Assembly: GCA_934725015.1 (NCBI GenBank)
Contig: CAKVAS010000009.1
Span: 27,972-91,971 of the forward strand
Origin: an uncultured Bacteroidales bacterium
Lineage (GTDB): Bacteria; Bacteroidota; Bacteroidia; Bacteroidales; UBA932
Direction: 5' to 3'
Length of the DNA stretch: 64,000 nt
Shown one piece after another: positions 9,149 through 16,930 of this stretch (position 1 is the first letter of the stretch; every line of letters begins with the position of its first letter). The position numbers and the translations under genes were made by a program. The notes beneath the pieces are model-generated. The model was not told the DNA's origin, searched no databases, and saw only the letters and a list, made by a program, of their open reading frames with translations.

Positions 9149-11155
9149 ATGAGGAAATTCCTGTTAATGTTTATCTCGCTTTCGGCTGCGGCGGTCACTT
9201 TGTCCGCCGCACCGAAGGCATATACCCTGAAATCGCCTGACGGACGACTTGAAATGCACATTTCGACCATAGGCGGCATCCGCTACGATGTTCTCCACGA
9301 TGGAACGCCGCTGCTTGAGCGGTCGCAGGCCTCCATGACGCTAGGCGACGGCAGGCTCTACGGCGGCCCCGACACGAAGGTCCGCCGCGCACGAACCCGC
9401 AGCGTGGATGTCCTTTCCAAGGCGGTAGCGTACAAAAAGGCCGAGGTCCGCGAAAACTTCAACGAGCTTGAACTCGAATGCAGGGGCGGCTACAAGGTCA
9501 TTTTCCGCGCCTACGACGATGCCTGCGCCTACAGGTTCGTTTCCCTTTCGGGAACCCCGTTCACCGTCATCGACGAACAGGCGGATTTCCGCTTCGCTGA
9601 AGACTGGTACGCGCAGATTCCCTATATCAACAAGAAATGGAAGGGCAGTCTCGAAGACATACTTGTCAACGATTTCCAGTGCACCTACACCCGCTCGAAG
9701 CTTTCGGAATGGAAGGAGCGCTGGAGCATAATGCCCCTTCTTGTCGAGGGACCGCAGGGCAGGAAGGTCGTGCTCACCGAGGCCGATTTGATGGACTATC
9801 CCGGAATGTTTCTCTACAACTACAAAAAAGGAGGGGAGACGACGCTCAGCGGCTACTTCGCCCGCTTCCCGGACAAGACCGAAATCGGCGGGCACAACAT
9901 GGTGCAGGAGATGGTCTATACAAGGAAGAATTATATCGCCGAATTTGACGGGGCGACCTCTTTCCCCTGGAGGGTCATCGCCGTCTCCTCCGAGGACAGG
10001 GAACTCGCGGATTCAGACATTGTGTGGAAGCTCGCGACTCCGGCCGCCGACACCGACTGGTCTTGGGTGAAACCCGGCAAGGTTGCGTGGGAGTGGTGGA
10101 ACGCGTGGAATCTGAAGGGCGTGGATTTCGAGACCGGCGTCAATGACGAGACATATCGCCACTACATAGACTTCGCCGCCGAGAACGGCATTGAATACGT
10201 GATTCTCGACGAGGGATGGGCGGTGAAATATGCCAACGACCTGATGCTTGAAGTCCCTGCCATCCATCTCTCCGAGCTTGTCCCTTATGCCGCCGAACGC
10301 GGTGTGGGAATCATCCTCTGGGCAGGCTGGTGGCCGTTTGAGAAGGACATGGAGAATGTCTGCCGCCACTACTCTGAGATGGGGGTCAAGGGCTTCAAGG
10401 TCGATTTCATGAACCGCGACGACCAGCCTATGGTCGACTGGTTCCGCAGGGCGGCCGAGATGTGCGCCAAGTATCATCTGCTCATGGACTTCCACGGTTC
10501 CTACAAGCCTACCGGACTTCAGCGGACCTACCCGAATGTCGTGAACTTCGAGGGCGTGCACGGGCTTGAGCAGATGAAGTGGAGCGACCCGTCGGTGGAT
10601 CAGGTGACCTACGACGTGACCATCCCGTTCATCCGTCAGGTGGCGGGTCCGATGGACTACACGCAGGGGGCGATGCGCAACGCCACGCGCAAGAACTATT
10701 TTCCTGTGCGCTCCGAGCCGATGAGCCAGGGCACGCGCTGCCGCCAGCTGGCGGAATATGTGGTCTTCGAGTCGCCGCTGAACATGATGTGCGATTCCCC
10801 GACGAACTACAGGGCAAATCAGGAATGCACCGACTTCATCTCCGCGATTCCGACCGTCTGGGACGAGACCGTCGCGCTTGACGGAAAGGTCGCCGAATAT
10901 GTCGCCATGGCCCGCCGCTCGGGGGGCGTGTGGTATGTCGGGGCCATGACCGGCTGGGACGTGCGTGAGATGACGCTCGACCTGAGCTTCCTGCCGGAAG
11001 GGGAGTATGAGATGGAGATATTCCGCGACGGCGTGAACGCGAAGAGAATAGCGTCGGACTACAGGCGGGTCGTGGAGACGCTTCCGGCCGACAGGAAAGT
11101 TACAGTGAACATGGCTCCCGGAGGAGGCTGGGCTGCAAGGATTACTAAAAAGTGA
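9149..11155 (+). CDS. Glycoside hydrolase family 97 (alpha-glucosidase/alpha-galactosidase type)
   Basis: The 668-residue exported protein (signal peptide with LMFISLSAAAVTLSAAP) has the full GH97 layout: an N-terminal beta-sandwich beginning LKSPDGRLEMHIS, the catalytic barrel and a C-terminal beta domain. Family blocks seen are VAWEWWNAWNLKGVDFETG near residue 312, YVILDEGW, GFKVDFMNRDDQ and NFEGVHGLEQMKW. Asp419 (in KVDF) and Glu474 (in HGLEQ) have the 55-residue spacing I recall for the nucleophile and acid/base of the retaining alpha-galactosidase BtGH97b, whereas SusB-type inverting enzymes use glutamates as base. So a retaining enzyme is favoured, but numbering is from memory. The downstream gene starts within or just after its stop codon, which suggests coupled expression. 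Confidence 0.92.
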   Translation: MRKFLLMFISLSAAAVTLSAAPKAYTLKSPDGRLEMHISTIGGIRYDVLHDGTPLLERSQASMTLGDGRLYGGPDTKVRRARTRSVDVLSKAVAYKKAEVRENFNELELECRGGYKVIFRAYDDACAYRFVSLSGTPFTVIDEQADFRFAEDWYAQIPYINKKWKGSLEDILVNDFQCTYTRSKLSEWKERWSIMPLLVEGPQGRKVVLTEADLMDYPGMFLYNYKKGGETTLSGYFARFPDKTEIGGHNMVQEMVYTRKNYIAEFDGATSFPWRVIAVSSEDRELADSDIVWKLATPAADTDWSWVKPGKVAWEWWNAWNLKGVDFETGVNDETYRHYIDFAAENGIEYVILDEGWAVKYANDLMLEVPAIHLSELVPYAAERGVGIILWAGWWPFEKDMENVCRHYSEMGVKGFKVDFMNRDDQPMVDWFRRAAEMCAKYHLLMDFHGSYKPTGLQRTYPNVVNFEGVHGLEQMKWSDPSVDQVTYDVTIPFIRQVAGPMDYTQGAMRNATRKNYFPVRSEPMSQGTRCRQLAEYVVFESPLNMMCDSPTNYRANQECTDFISAIPTVWDETVALDGKVAEYVAMARRSGGVWYVGAMTGWDVREMTLDLSFLPEGEYEMEIFRDGVNAKRIASDYRRVVETLPADRKVTVNMAPGGGWAARITKK

Positions 11156-11160
11156 CGGAC

Positions 11161-13644
11161 ATGGATTCAAGGGCTGTATTGTGCGGCACTTCGCTCGTCT
11201 GCGCCTTGCTCTGTCTGGTTCCGGACAGGGCTGATGCCGCCCGCTCGGCGGATGATGTCTCTGTAAGGCGCGGATTCGTGCTGCAGGCGCACAGGGGAAT
11301 TTCTGAGAGGTTTCCGGAAAATACGACGCTGTCCTTTTACGAGGCTGCGGGGACCGGGGCCTACGGCGGAATGGAGACGGATGTGCAGATGACTTCCGAC
11401 GGCATTCTCGTGTGCATGCACGACAAGTCCCTTGAAAGGACGACTGACGGCACTGGCGAGGTCGCGGACTACACTTATGCCGAGCTTCAGAGACTCTGGA
11501 TTGACGGCGGCTTCGGCTGGGACGACGCATATTCCCGAAAACTTAAGGTTCCGACACTCGCGAGCTATCTCGAAGCCTGCCGCGCCGGAGGCCTCACTCC
11601 GTATGTCGAGCTGAAGCGGGTCAGCGGAGAGGGAATACGCAGGACGGTTGAACTTCTCGAAAGTTACGGATTTTCAGGGAATTATGTTCTCACTTCATTC
11701 AACTGGAAGAATATTCTCAAGGCCTCGGAGCTGACTGACGCTCCCCTTGAGTTCATGAAGAAGACTTTTACGCCGGAACTTATTGACTCATGCGCCGCGC
11801 TTGTCCCGAACCTCGTCATCCGCCCCAAGGCAACGCTTCTGACCAAGGAAACCGTTGATTATTGTCATTCAAAGGGAATAGAGGTGGAGTGCTTCGGCAT
11901 ACCGGTAGGGGACAGCGCCTTGGTCAGCAGGCTAATCTCGTGGGGCGTGAAGGGAGGCACCTGCAACGACTGGAGGGGACTCGGCCTTGACGGTTCGCTT
12001 GATTCCCAGACATATCCCGGCTGGCTCGACACGGCGGCGGTCTATCACATCTATCCCTCCTCTTTCAAGGACAGCGACGCGGACGGCATCGGTGACCTCG
12101 AAGGCGTACGCTCCAAACTGGGATATGTCAAGGAACTGGGATTCAATACGATATGGCTCAGCCCTGTTTTTTGCAGTGAGTTCGAGGACGGCGGATATGA
12201 CATCACCGACTATTATAAGATTGATCCGCGCTTCGGCACGAACTCGGATCTCGTCCGTCTCGTCGATGACGCTCATGCAATGGGCATCCGCGTCTGTCTC
12301 GACCTTGTCGCCGGACACACCTCCGACAAACACCCGTGGTTCATCGAATCGGCCACGGGAGACAGGAACGGGCATTATGCGGACTATTACATCTGGACGG
12401 ACGGCAGGGATTCCGCCGTACGCGAAAGCGAGAAGGGGAAGTGGGTCGATAATGACTGGCCGAGGGGCGGGCTCTACATGAAGAACTACTACGACGTGCA
12501 GCCGGCCCTGAACTACGGTTATCTCGCTCCTTCCCCGGAGCGCCCGTGGGAGCAGCCTTATGACGCCCCCGGGCCGAGAGCCGTGCGGCAGGAGCTCAAG
12601 AACATTATAGGCTTCTGGTTCAGCAAGGGAGTCGATGGCTTCCGCTGCGACCTCGCGTGGTCTCTCGTCAAGGGGGATGACGCCGAGTTTCACGGGGTGC
12701 GCAGGCTCTGGAACGAGATTTTCTCGTGGCAGAAGGCCAACTGGCCGGACAGGATATTCCTTTCGGAATGGTCAAGTCCGGTGGAGGCGATTTCCTGCGG
12801 ATTTGACATAGACATCATACGTCATAACGGATGCGGCCGGACGATGTACCGCAGCCTTGTCCATAACACTAAGCGCAACCCCGACTCGACCGGAACTTAT
12901 CCTCAGAAGAAGTGCTGGTTCGACAAGGCCGGGGACGGGAAGATTTCCGACTTTGTGGTTCCTTACGAGGAAATGTACCGCAGGACGCTCGGACACGGAT
13001 TCCCGTGCATGCCGACGTCGAGCCACGACACGTGGCGGATGAACCGGGGGCGGCGTTCGGACCCGGATGAACTCAAGGTCATGATGACTTTCTTTCTCAC
13101 AATGCCGTGGGTTCCGATTGTCTATTACGGGGAGGAAATCGGTATGCGTTCGATGGACGGAGCCCCGTTCGTCGAGGGCAGCCGCGACCGTTCCGCACAG
13201 CGCACCCCTATGCAGTGGGGCGACGGCCCGACCGCAGGATTCTCGGACTGCGACCCGTCGAAGTTATATCTTCCTGTCGATGACTCTCCGTCAAGGCCGA
13301 GCGTCGAGGGCGAGATCAATGACCCCAATTCCCTTTACAGCTGGACTCGCGGGCTGCTCTCCCTGCGTTCCGGGATTCCGGCTCTGGGGAACACCGGAGG
13401 GTGGAAATATGTCAGTGACCCCTCGCAGGCCTATCCTGCCGTCTATGAGCGGACCGGAGGCGGAGAACGCTATCTCGTGATTCTGAATCCGCGCTCAAAG
13501 AAGGCCACGGCGCCGGTAAGCGGTTACAGAAAGCTTGAGGTGATTTACGGAACTCCTTCCGTCCTTTCACAGAGGCGGACATCCGACGGGCTGAAGCTTA
13601 CGATTAAAGGAGTCAGCTCCGTGGTGTGCAGGGTTGTGGAGTGA
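11161..13644 (+). CDS. Bifunctional exported protein: glycerophosphodiester phosphodiesterase fused to GH13 alpha-amylase-type hydrolase
   Basis: This 827-residue protein carries two complete catalytic domains after a signal peptide (CALLCLVPDRADA). Residues about 40-285 are a GDPD domain: QAHRGISERFPENT, METDVQMTSDG, VCMHDKSLERTTDGTG and YVELKR, including the catalytic His-Arg, the Glu-x-Asp metal site and second His. From about residue 290 a GH13 domain follows: AVYHIYPSSFKDSDADGIGD, LSPVF, then nucleophile Asp497 (GFRCDLAW), acid Glu536 (FLSEWSS) and transition-state Asp623 (SSHDTW), with a C-terminal beta domain. A GTG at 11152 overlaps the previous stop (GTGA) and is an alternative start; ATG 11161 is preferred. 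No frame break separates the domains. GDPD releases glycerol-3-phosphate from glycerophosphodiesters; the combination implies a glycosylated glycerophosphodiester substrate (inference). Confidence 0.9.
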   Translation: MDSRAVLCGTSLVCALLCLVPDRADAARSADDVSVRRGFVLQAHRGISERFPENTTLSFYEAAGTGAYGGMETDVQMTSDGILVCMHDKSLERTTDGTGEVADYTYAELQRLWIDGGFGWDDAYSRKLKVPTLASYLEACRAGGLTPYVELKRVSGEGIRRTVELLESYGFSGNYVLTSFNWKNILKASELTDAPLEFMKKTFTPELIDSCAALVPNLVIRPKATLLTKETVDYCHSKGIEVECFGIPVGDSALVSRLISWGVKGGTCNDWRGLGLDGSLDSQTYPGWLDTAAVYHIYPSSFKDSDADGIGDLEGVRSKLGYVKELGFNTIWLSPVFCSEFEDGGYDITDYYKIDPRFGTNSDLVRLVDDAHAMGIRVCLDLVAGHTSDKHPWFIESATGDRNGHYADYYIWTDGRDSAVRESEKGKWVDNDWPRGGLYMKNYYDVQPALNYGYLAPSPERPWEQPYDAPGPRAVRQELKNIIGFWFSKGVDGFRCDLAWSLVKGDDAEFHGVRRLWNEIFSWQKANWPDRIFLSEWSSPVEAISCGFDIDIIRHNGCGRTMYRSLVHNTKRNPDSTGTYPQKKCWFDKAGDGKISDFVVPYEEMYRRTLGHGFPCMPTSSHDTWRMNRGRRSDPDELKVMMTFFLTMPWVPIVYYGEEIGMRSMDGAPFVEGSRDRSAQRTPMQWGDGPTAGFSDCDPSKLYLPVDDSPSRPSVEGEINDPNSLYSWTRGLLSLRSGIPALGNTGGWKYVSDPSQAYPAVYERTGGGERYLVILNPRSKKATAPVSGYRKLEVIYGTPSVLSQRRTSDGLKLTIKGVSSVVCRVVE

Positions 13645-13744
13645 TAGAGGCAAACTCCCCTCCTCGATGACGGCGGGTAACCCAGTGATTCGGGAATATG
13701 AAAAATAGCTCCCTTGACGGAGGAAAAGATACTACTTTTAGATT
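13645..13744. other. Intergenic gap without recognised gene
   Basis: This 100-bp stretch between the fusion enzyme and the symporter holds no ORF or clear hairpin. A weak promoter-like TACTACTTTT lies just upstream of the symporter start but does not match the TAnnTTTG box well. Confidence 0.4.
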
Positions 13745-14953
13745 ATGAAACTCAAGAAAATAAAACTGGGACTGTTTCCCAAGGTGCTGATTGCCATAGT
13801 GCTCGGCTCGCTGCTCGGCCTTGTGGCCCCGGATGTGCTCGTGCGCATTCTCAAGACATTCAATGCGCTGTTCGCGCAGGTTCTCAAGTTCATCGTGCCG
13901 CTGCTCGTGCTCGGCCTCGTGACCCCTTCGGTGGCGAACCTCGGCAAGGGCGCGGGCAAGATGCTCGTCGCGGTGATGGCCATTTCCTACCTTTCCACGG
14001 TCGGGGCCGGGCTGTTTTCCTACGGGTGTGCGAGCGGCCTGCTTCCGCACTACCTTGAGGTCGGCGAGCTTTCGGCAACTGCGGATTGCGGTAAGAGCTT
14101 CGCGCCCTACATCGAGCTGAAGATACCGCCGATATGCGACATCCTGACGGCCCTGCTGCTGTCCTTCATGATCGGGGTCGGCATCATATTCACAAATTCA
14201 TCGGCTCTCAAGCGCGGATTCGATGAGTTCGGGAACATCGTGAAACTCACCATCGAAAAGGCCGTAATCCCTTTCCTTCCGTTCTACATCTTCACGATGA
14301 TGTGCGAGATGAGCGCTTCGGGCAAGCTTTCGGTCGTGATGGGCTCGGGAGTGAAGATTATCGCGACAGGCGTCGTCCTCTCGATCTGCTACCTCGTGCT
14401 TCAGTACCTCATTGCCGGCGCGGTTGCCGGGAAAAATCCCTTCAAGTGCCTCTGGAATGTCATACCCGCCTACCTCACGGGCTTCTCGCTCTGCTCAAGT
14501 TCTGCGGTGATTCCGGTCACGCTCGAATGCGCGATGAAGAACGGCACCCGCAAGGACATAGCTGATTTCGTGATTCCGCTCTGCTCGACGGTGCACATGT
14601 GCGGCTCGACGATAAAGCTGACGGTGACTTCCGTTGCGGTGGCCTATATGTGCGGCATCGAGATTACCACCGGGATGTTCATCAATTTCGTTCTTATTCA
14701 GGCGGTTGCGGCGGTCGCTGCCCCCGGCGTGATGGGCGGCGTGCTGATGGCTTCAATCGGTCTTCTGGAGTCGGTACTCGGCTTCACCCCTGACCAGTGC
14801 GCCCTGATGATGACGATTTATCTTGCTCTCGACGGCTACGGCCCGGCCTGCAACGTGAGCGGCGACGCGGCGATTGCGCTGGTGGTTGACCGCATATTTG
14901 GAGCAAAAATGAATCTGTCCTCAAAAACAGATTCAGACACATCGAACTGCTGA
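13745..14953 (+). CDS. Dicarboxylate/amino acid:cation symporter (DAACS family)
   Basis: The 402-residue inner-membrane protein has about eight hydrophobic segments plus re-entrant loops, as in PF00375 carriers related to GltP, SstT and DctA. The helical-hairpin block LTGFSLCSSSAVIPVTLECA (serine-rich HP1) and the late segment YLALDGYGPACNVSGDAAIAL match the substrate- and cation-binding regions; TLECAMKNG and CSTVHMCGSTIKLT are typical of this family in Bacteroidota. These carriers import C4-dicarboxylates, glutamate, aspartate, serine or threonine with Na+ or H+. Its place between two hydrolase genes suggests co-inheritance with the locus, but the substrate need not be a breakdown product of the glycan. 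Confidence 0.88.
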   Translation: MKLKKIKLGLFPKVLIAIVLGSLLGLVAPDVLVRILKTFNALFAQVLKFIVPLLVLGLVTPSVANLGKGAGKMLVAVMAISYLSTVGAGLFSYGCASGLLPHYLEVGELSATADCGKSFAPYIELKIPPICDILTALLLSFMIGVGIIFTNSSALKRGFDEFGNIVKLTIEKAVIPFLPFYIFTMMCEMSASGKLSVVMGSGVKIIATGVVLSICYLVLQYLIAGAVAGKNPFKCLWNVIPAYLTGFSLCSSSAVIPVTLECAMKNGTRKDIADFVIPLCSTVHMCGSTIKLTVTSVAVAYMCGIEITTGMFINFVLIQAVAAVAAPGVMGGVLMASIGLLESVLGFTPDQCALMMTIYLALDGYGPACNVSGDAAIALVVDRIFGAKMNLSSKTDSDTSNC

Positions 14954-15090
14954 TAAGAAGTTTGAGAAAAATAAGTTGCTTCGGATTGAGAATTATTTTT
15001 TGGGGGGGGAGATTTCTAAGTAATGGAATCGGTCTTGTAGAGAATGAGTATGATTTGCTGATAGGGTGTTAAAGTTATAACTTGTTGAAT
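14954..15090. promoter_or_regulatory. Intergenic region with a G8 tract upstream of the second EEP gene
   Basis: The gap contains six T followed by eight G (15002-15009). A promoter-like TATGATTTG lies at 15049-15057, one base longer than TAnnTTTG. The G tract is too far from that box to lie in its spacer. No gene is seen. Confidence 0.35.
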
Positions 15091-15966
15091 ATGAAAAAGT
15101 TTCTGAAGATATTTCTCGTCGCCGCGCTTGTCGTTTCGACGGTTGTCGCCGCCGACGCGAGGCGCAGGCCGAAGAAGGCGGCAGACACGAGGCTGCGTCT
15201 GATTTCCTACAACATCAGGATGACGACCCCGAAGGACACCGGCCTCGCGGACTGGGATGCCCGCAAATTCGCGTCCGTCAACATGATACGCACGGAAAAG
15301 CCGGATGTGTTCGGCCTTCAGGAGCCTCGCTGGCCGCAGCTTGACTACCTCTATGCGGAGCTCCCGGAGTACGACCACTACGCCGAGGACAAGGAGGGCG
15401 GTCTGAAGGAGTCGCAGTGTGAGGCCATTTTCTGGCTCAGGGACAAGTACGAGCTGCTTGACAAGGGAATGTACTGGCTCAGCGCCACTCCGGAGAAGGT
15501 CTCCAAGGGCTGGGACGGCAACCGCCGCATCACAGTCTGGGTGCACCTGAAGGACAGACGGACCGGCAGGGACTTCTGGTATTTCTGCACGCACATGGAC
15601 CACCGGGGCATGACGGCGCGTCAGAAGGCGGCCGAGCTGAATGTCGAGAAGATGGAGGAGATAGCCGGCGACAAGGCTGTGGTATTCATTTCCGGCGACA
15701 TGAACTCTCAGCGCGGCTCTTCCAAGACAGGAAAGTTCCTCGAACCATACGACGACTGGATGGACGATGCCCGCGAGACTGCAAAGGAAACCGACGATCA
15801 CCGCACCTACGGCGGCTTTAACGAGTCTTCCCGCAGCCTATGGCTCGACTACATCTTCTCCCGCAACGCCACCCCTCTGCGCTACCGGACCCTCGACAGC
15901 CCCACAGCCTACGGCCTCGCCCACATCTCTGACCACTATCCGATTTGCTGCGACTACGAGTTTTAG
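15091..15966 (+). CDS. EEP-family exported phosphohydrolase, second copy
   Basis: The 291-residue protein has a signal peptide (FLVAALVVSTVVAADA). Start 15091 is the ATG; a TTG at 15082 is in frame but adds only three residues. EEP motifs are complete: LISYNIRMT, FGLQEPRW, FCTHMDHRGM, VVFISGDMNSQ, LDYIFS and ISDHYPICC. Comparison with the lipoprotein copy at 8016-8987 shows the same spacing and shared phrases such as LLDKG, so they are paralogues, but this copy lacks a lipobox and is predicted to be periplasmic or secreted. It closes the nutrient-acquisition locus; a 137-bp gap with its own promoter-like box may give it separate transcription. Confidence 0.88.
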   Translation: MKKFLKIFLVAALVVSTVVAADARRRPKKAADTRLRLISYNIRMTTPKDTGLADWDARKFASVNMIRTEKPDVFGLQEPRWPQLDYLYAELPEYDHYAEDKEGGLKESQCEAIFWLRDKYELLDKGMYWLSATPEKVSKGWDGNRRITVWVHLKDRRTGRDFWYFCTHMDHRGMTARQKAAELNVEKMEEIAGDKAVVFISGDMNSQRGSSKTGKFLEPYDDWMDDARETAKETDDHRTYGGFNESSRSLWLDYIFSRNATPLRYRTLDSPTAYGLAHISDHYPICCDYEF

Positions 15967-16098
15967 TGAGTGGACTCCAATGCGCTTTGCCCTCCCCCCC
16001 GGATGTTTTAGTCAGCCCGGGCGATATGGACCAAAATGAACTTTGGCTGATTGGAAGATAATTCTTTACTTTGCGGTGTTTATGAAATGTGAGACACT
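15967..16098. promoter_or_regulatory. Intergenic region with C7 tract and weak promoter box
   Basis: A run of seven C lies at 15994-16000. A near-consensus promoter box TTACTTTG is at about 16067-16074, roughly 25 bp before the ATG at 16099. No gene is seen. Confidence 0.35.
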
Positions 16099-16719
16099 AT
16101 GGCAAAGAACATCGCTGCGAAGGACGAGACGGGAAAGAATGCGCCCCGGAAGATGATTCCGGAGCTGAGCTCCCTTCTTCAGGACGTTGAAAGGGCGTAT
16201 GGCAGGACGATCAGGACCACCACGGACTTCGAGGCGCTTTCGGTGGTCATCGAAAGGGAGATACACGAACTTCTCTCCGCATCGACTCTCAAGCGGCTCT
16301 GGGGCTATGTCTCCGGAACCCGTATTCCACGCCCTTCGACGCTGGACATTCTCTGCAAGTTCATAGGCAAGCGCGACTTCCCGACCTACTGCAAGGCTCT
16401 CCGCGAGGACAAGACCCTCAGCTCCCGTTTCTTCAGTTCCGGGACCGTGGAGGCGGAAAGTCTCCAGATCGACGCCGGACTCCTGCTCGGCTGGGCTCCC
16501 GACCGTCTCGTGAAGCTTGAATATCTCGGAAACTGCGAGTTTGTGGTCCGCGAGTCCGTGAACTCAAAGCTCAGCCCCGGCGACAGCTTCTCCGCAGGCA
16601 GCTTCATGCTTGGCTTCCCGCTCTACATCCCGGTGCTCCATCAGGCCTCCGACCCTGCGGCATCCGTCTCCTACGTCGCCGGAGCCGTCAGCGGCCTCAA
16701 TCGTCTCGACATCCTGTAA
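16099..16719 (+). CDS. Uncharacterised protein with a predicted helix-turn-helix-like N-terminal half
   Basis: This 206-residue cytoplasmic protein has no signal peptide or membrane segment. Residues about 45-85 (IHELLSASTLKRLWGYVSG, then PRPSTLDILCKFIG) look like the recognition region of an XRE-type DNA-binding fold, a pattern seen in a family of Bacteroidales proteins of similar length. The C-terminal half is beta-rich (LVKLEYLGNCEFVVRES, GDSFSAGSFMLGFPLYIP) and may bind a ligand or dimerise. A hairpin begins three bases after the stop and may terminate its transcript. It sits at the border between the nutrient locus and the ATPase island. A regulatory role is inference only. Confidence 0.6.
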   Translation: MAKNIAAKDETGKNAPRKMIPELSSLLQDVERAYGRTIRTTTDFEALSVVIEREIHELLSASTLKRLWGYVSGTRIPRPSTLDILCKFIGKRDFPTYCKALREDKTLSSRFFSSGTVEAESLQIDAGLLLGWAPDRLVKLEYLGNCEFVVRESVNSKLSPGDSFSAGSFMLGFPLYIPVLHQASDPAASVSYVAGAVSGLNRLDIL

Positions 16720-16722
16720 CTG

Positions 16723-16773
16723 GGAAATCTCAGCCAAAATGCGACTTTTTCTTCGATTTTGGCTGAGATTTCC
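16723..16773. repeat. Palindrome, subfamily A copy 1 (18-bp perfect arms, 15-nt loop)
   Basis: The left arm GGAAATCTCAGCCAAAAT (16723-16740) pairs perfectly with the right arm ATTTTGGCTGAGATTTCC (16756-16773). It lies 3 bp after the preceding stop codon. A near-identical second copy begins 60 bp downstream. It may be a terminator, an operator or a recombination site. Confidence 0.9.
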
Positions 16774-16833
16774 TGTTGTTCTATATTTAATAAGCTGTTT
16801 CATAATGAGATAATCTAATTTGTTGTATGTGGG

Positions 16834-16880
16834 GAATCTCAGCCAAAATGTGACTTTTTCTTCAATTTTGGCTGAGATTC
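16834..16880. repeat. Palindrome, subfamily A copy 2, abutting an ATPase promoter
   Basis: The arms GAATCTCAGCCAAAAT (16834-16849) and ATTTTGGCTGAGATTC (16865-16880) are perfect complements around a loop close to that of copy 1. A TTG at 16881 and a TATATTTG box at 16904-16911, 20 bp apart, follow at once, so the palindrome abuts the -33 element and is well placed to be an operator for the ATPase starting at 16931. Confidence 0.9.
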
Positions 16881-16911
16881 TTGGAAATTACGCATCCGGA
16901 GGCTATATTTG
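16881..16911 (+). promoter_or_regulatory. Bacteroidota-type promoter for the ATPase at 16931
   Basis: TTG at 16881-16883 and TATATTTG at 16904-16911 match the -33 and -7 (TAnnTTTG) elements with a 20-bp gap. The ATG follows 19 bp after the -7 box. Confidence 0.7.
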
Positions 16912-16930
16912 CAGCATAAACACGACGGTT

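Noticed and set aside
10013..11530. 505-codon minus-strand ORF opposite GH97/GDPD genes
   Set aside because: Arg/His/Pro-rich translation without family motifs; both overlapped genes have complete catalytic sites.
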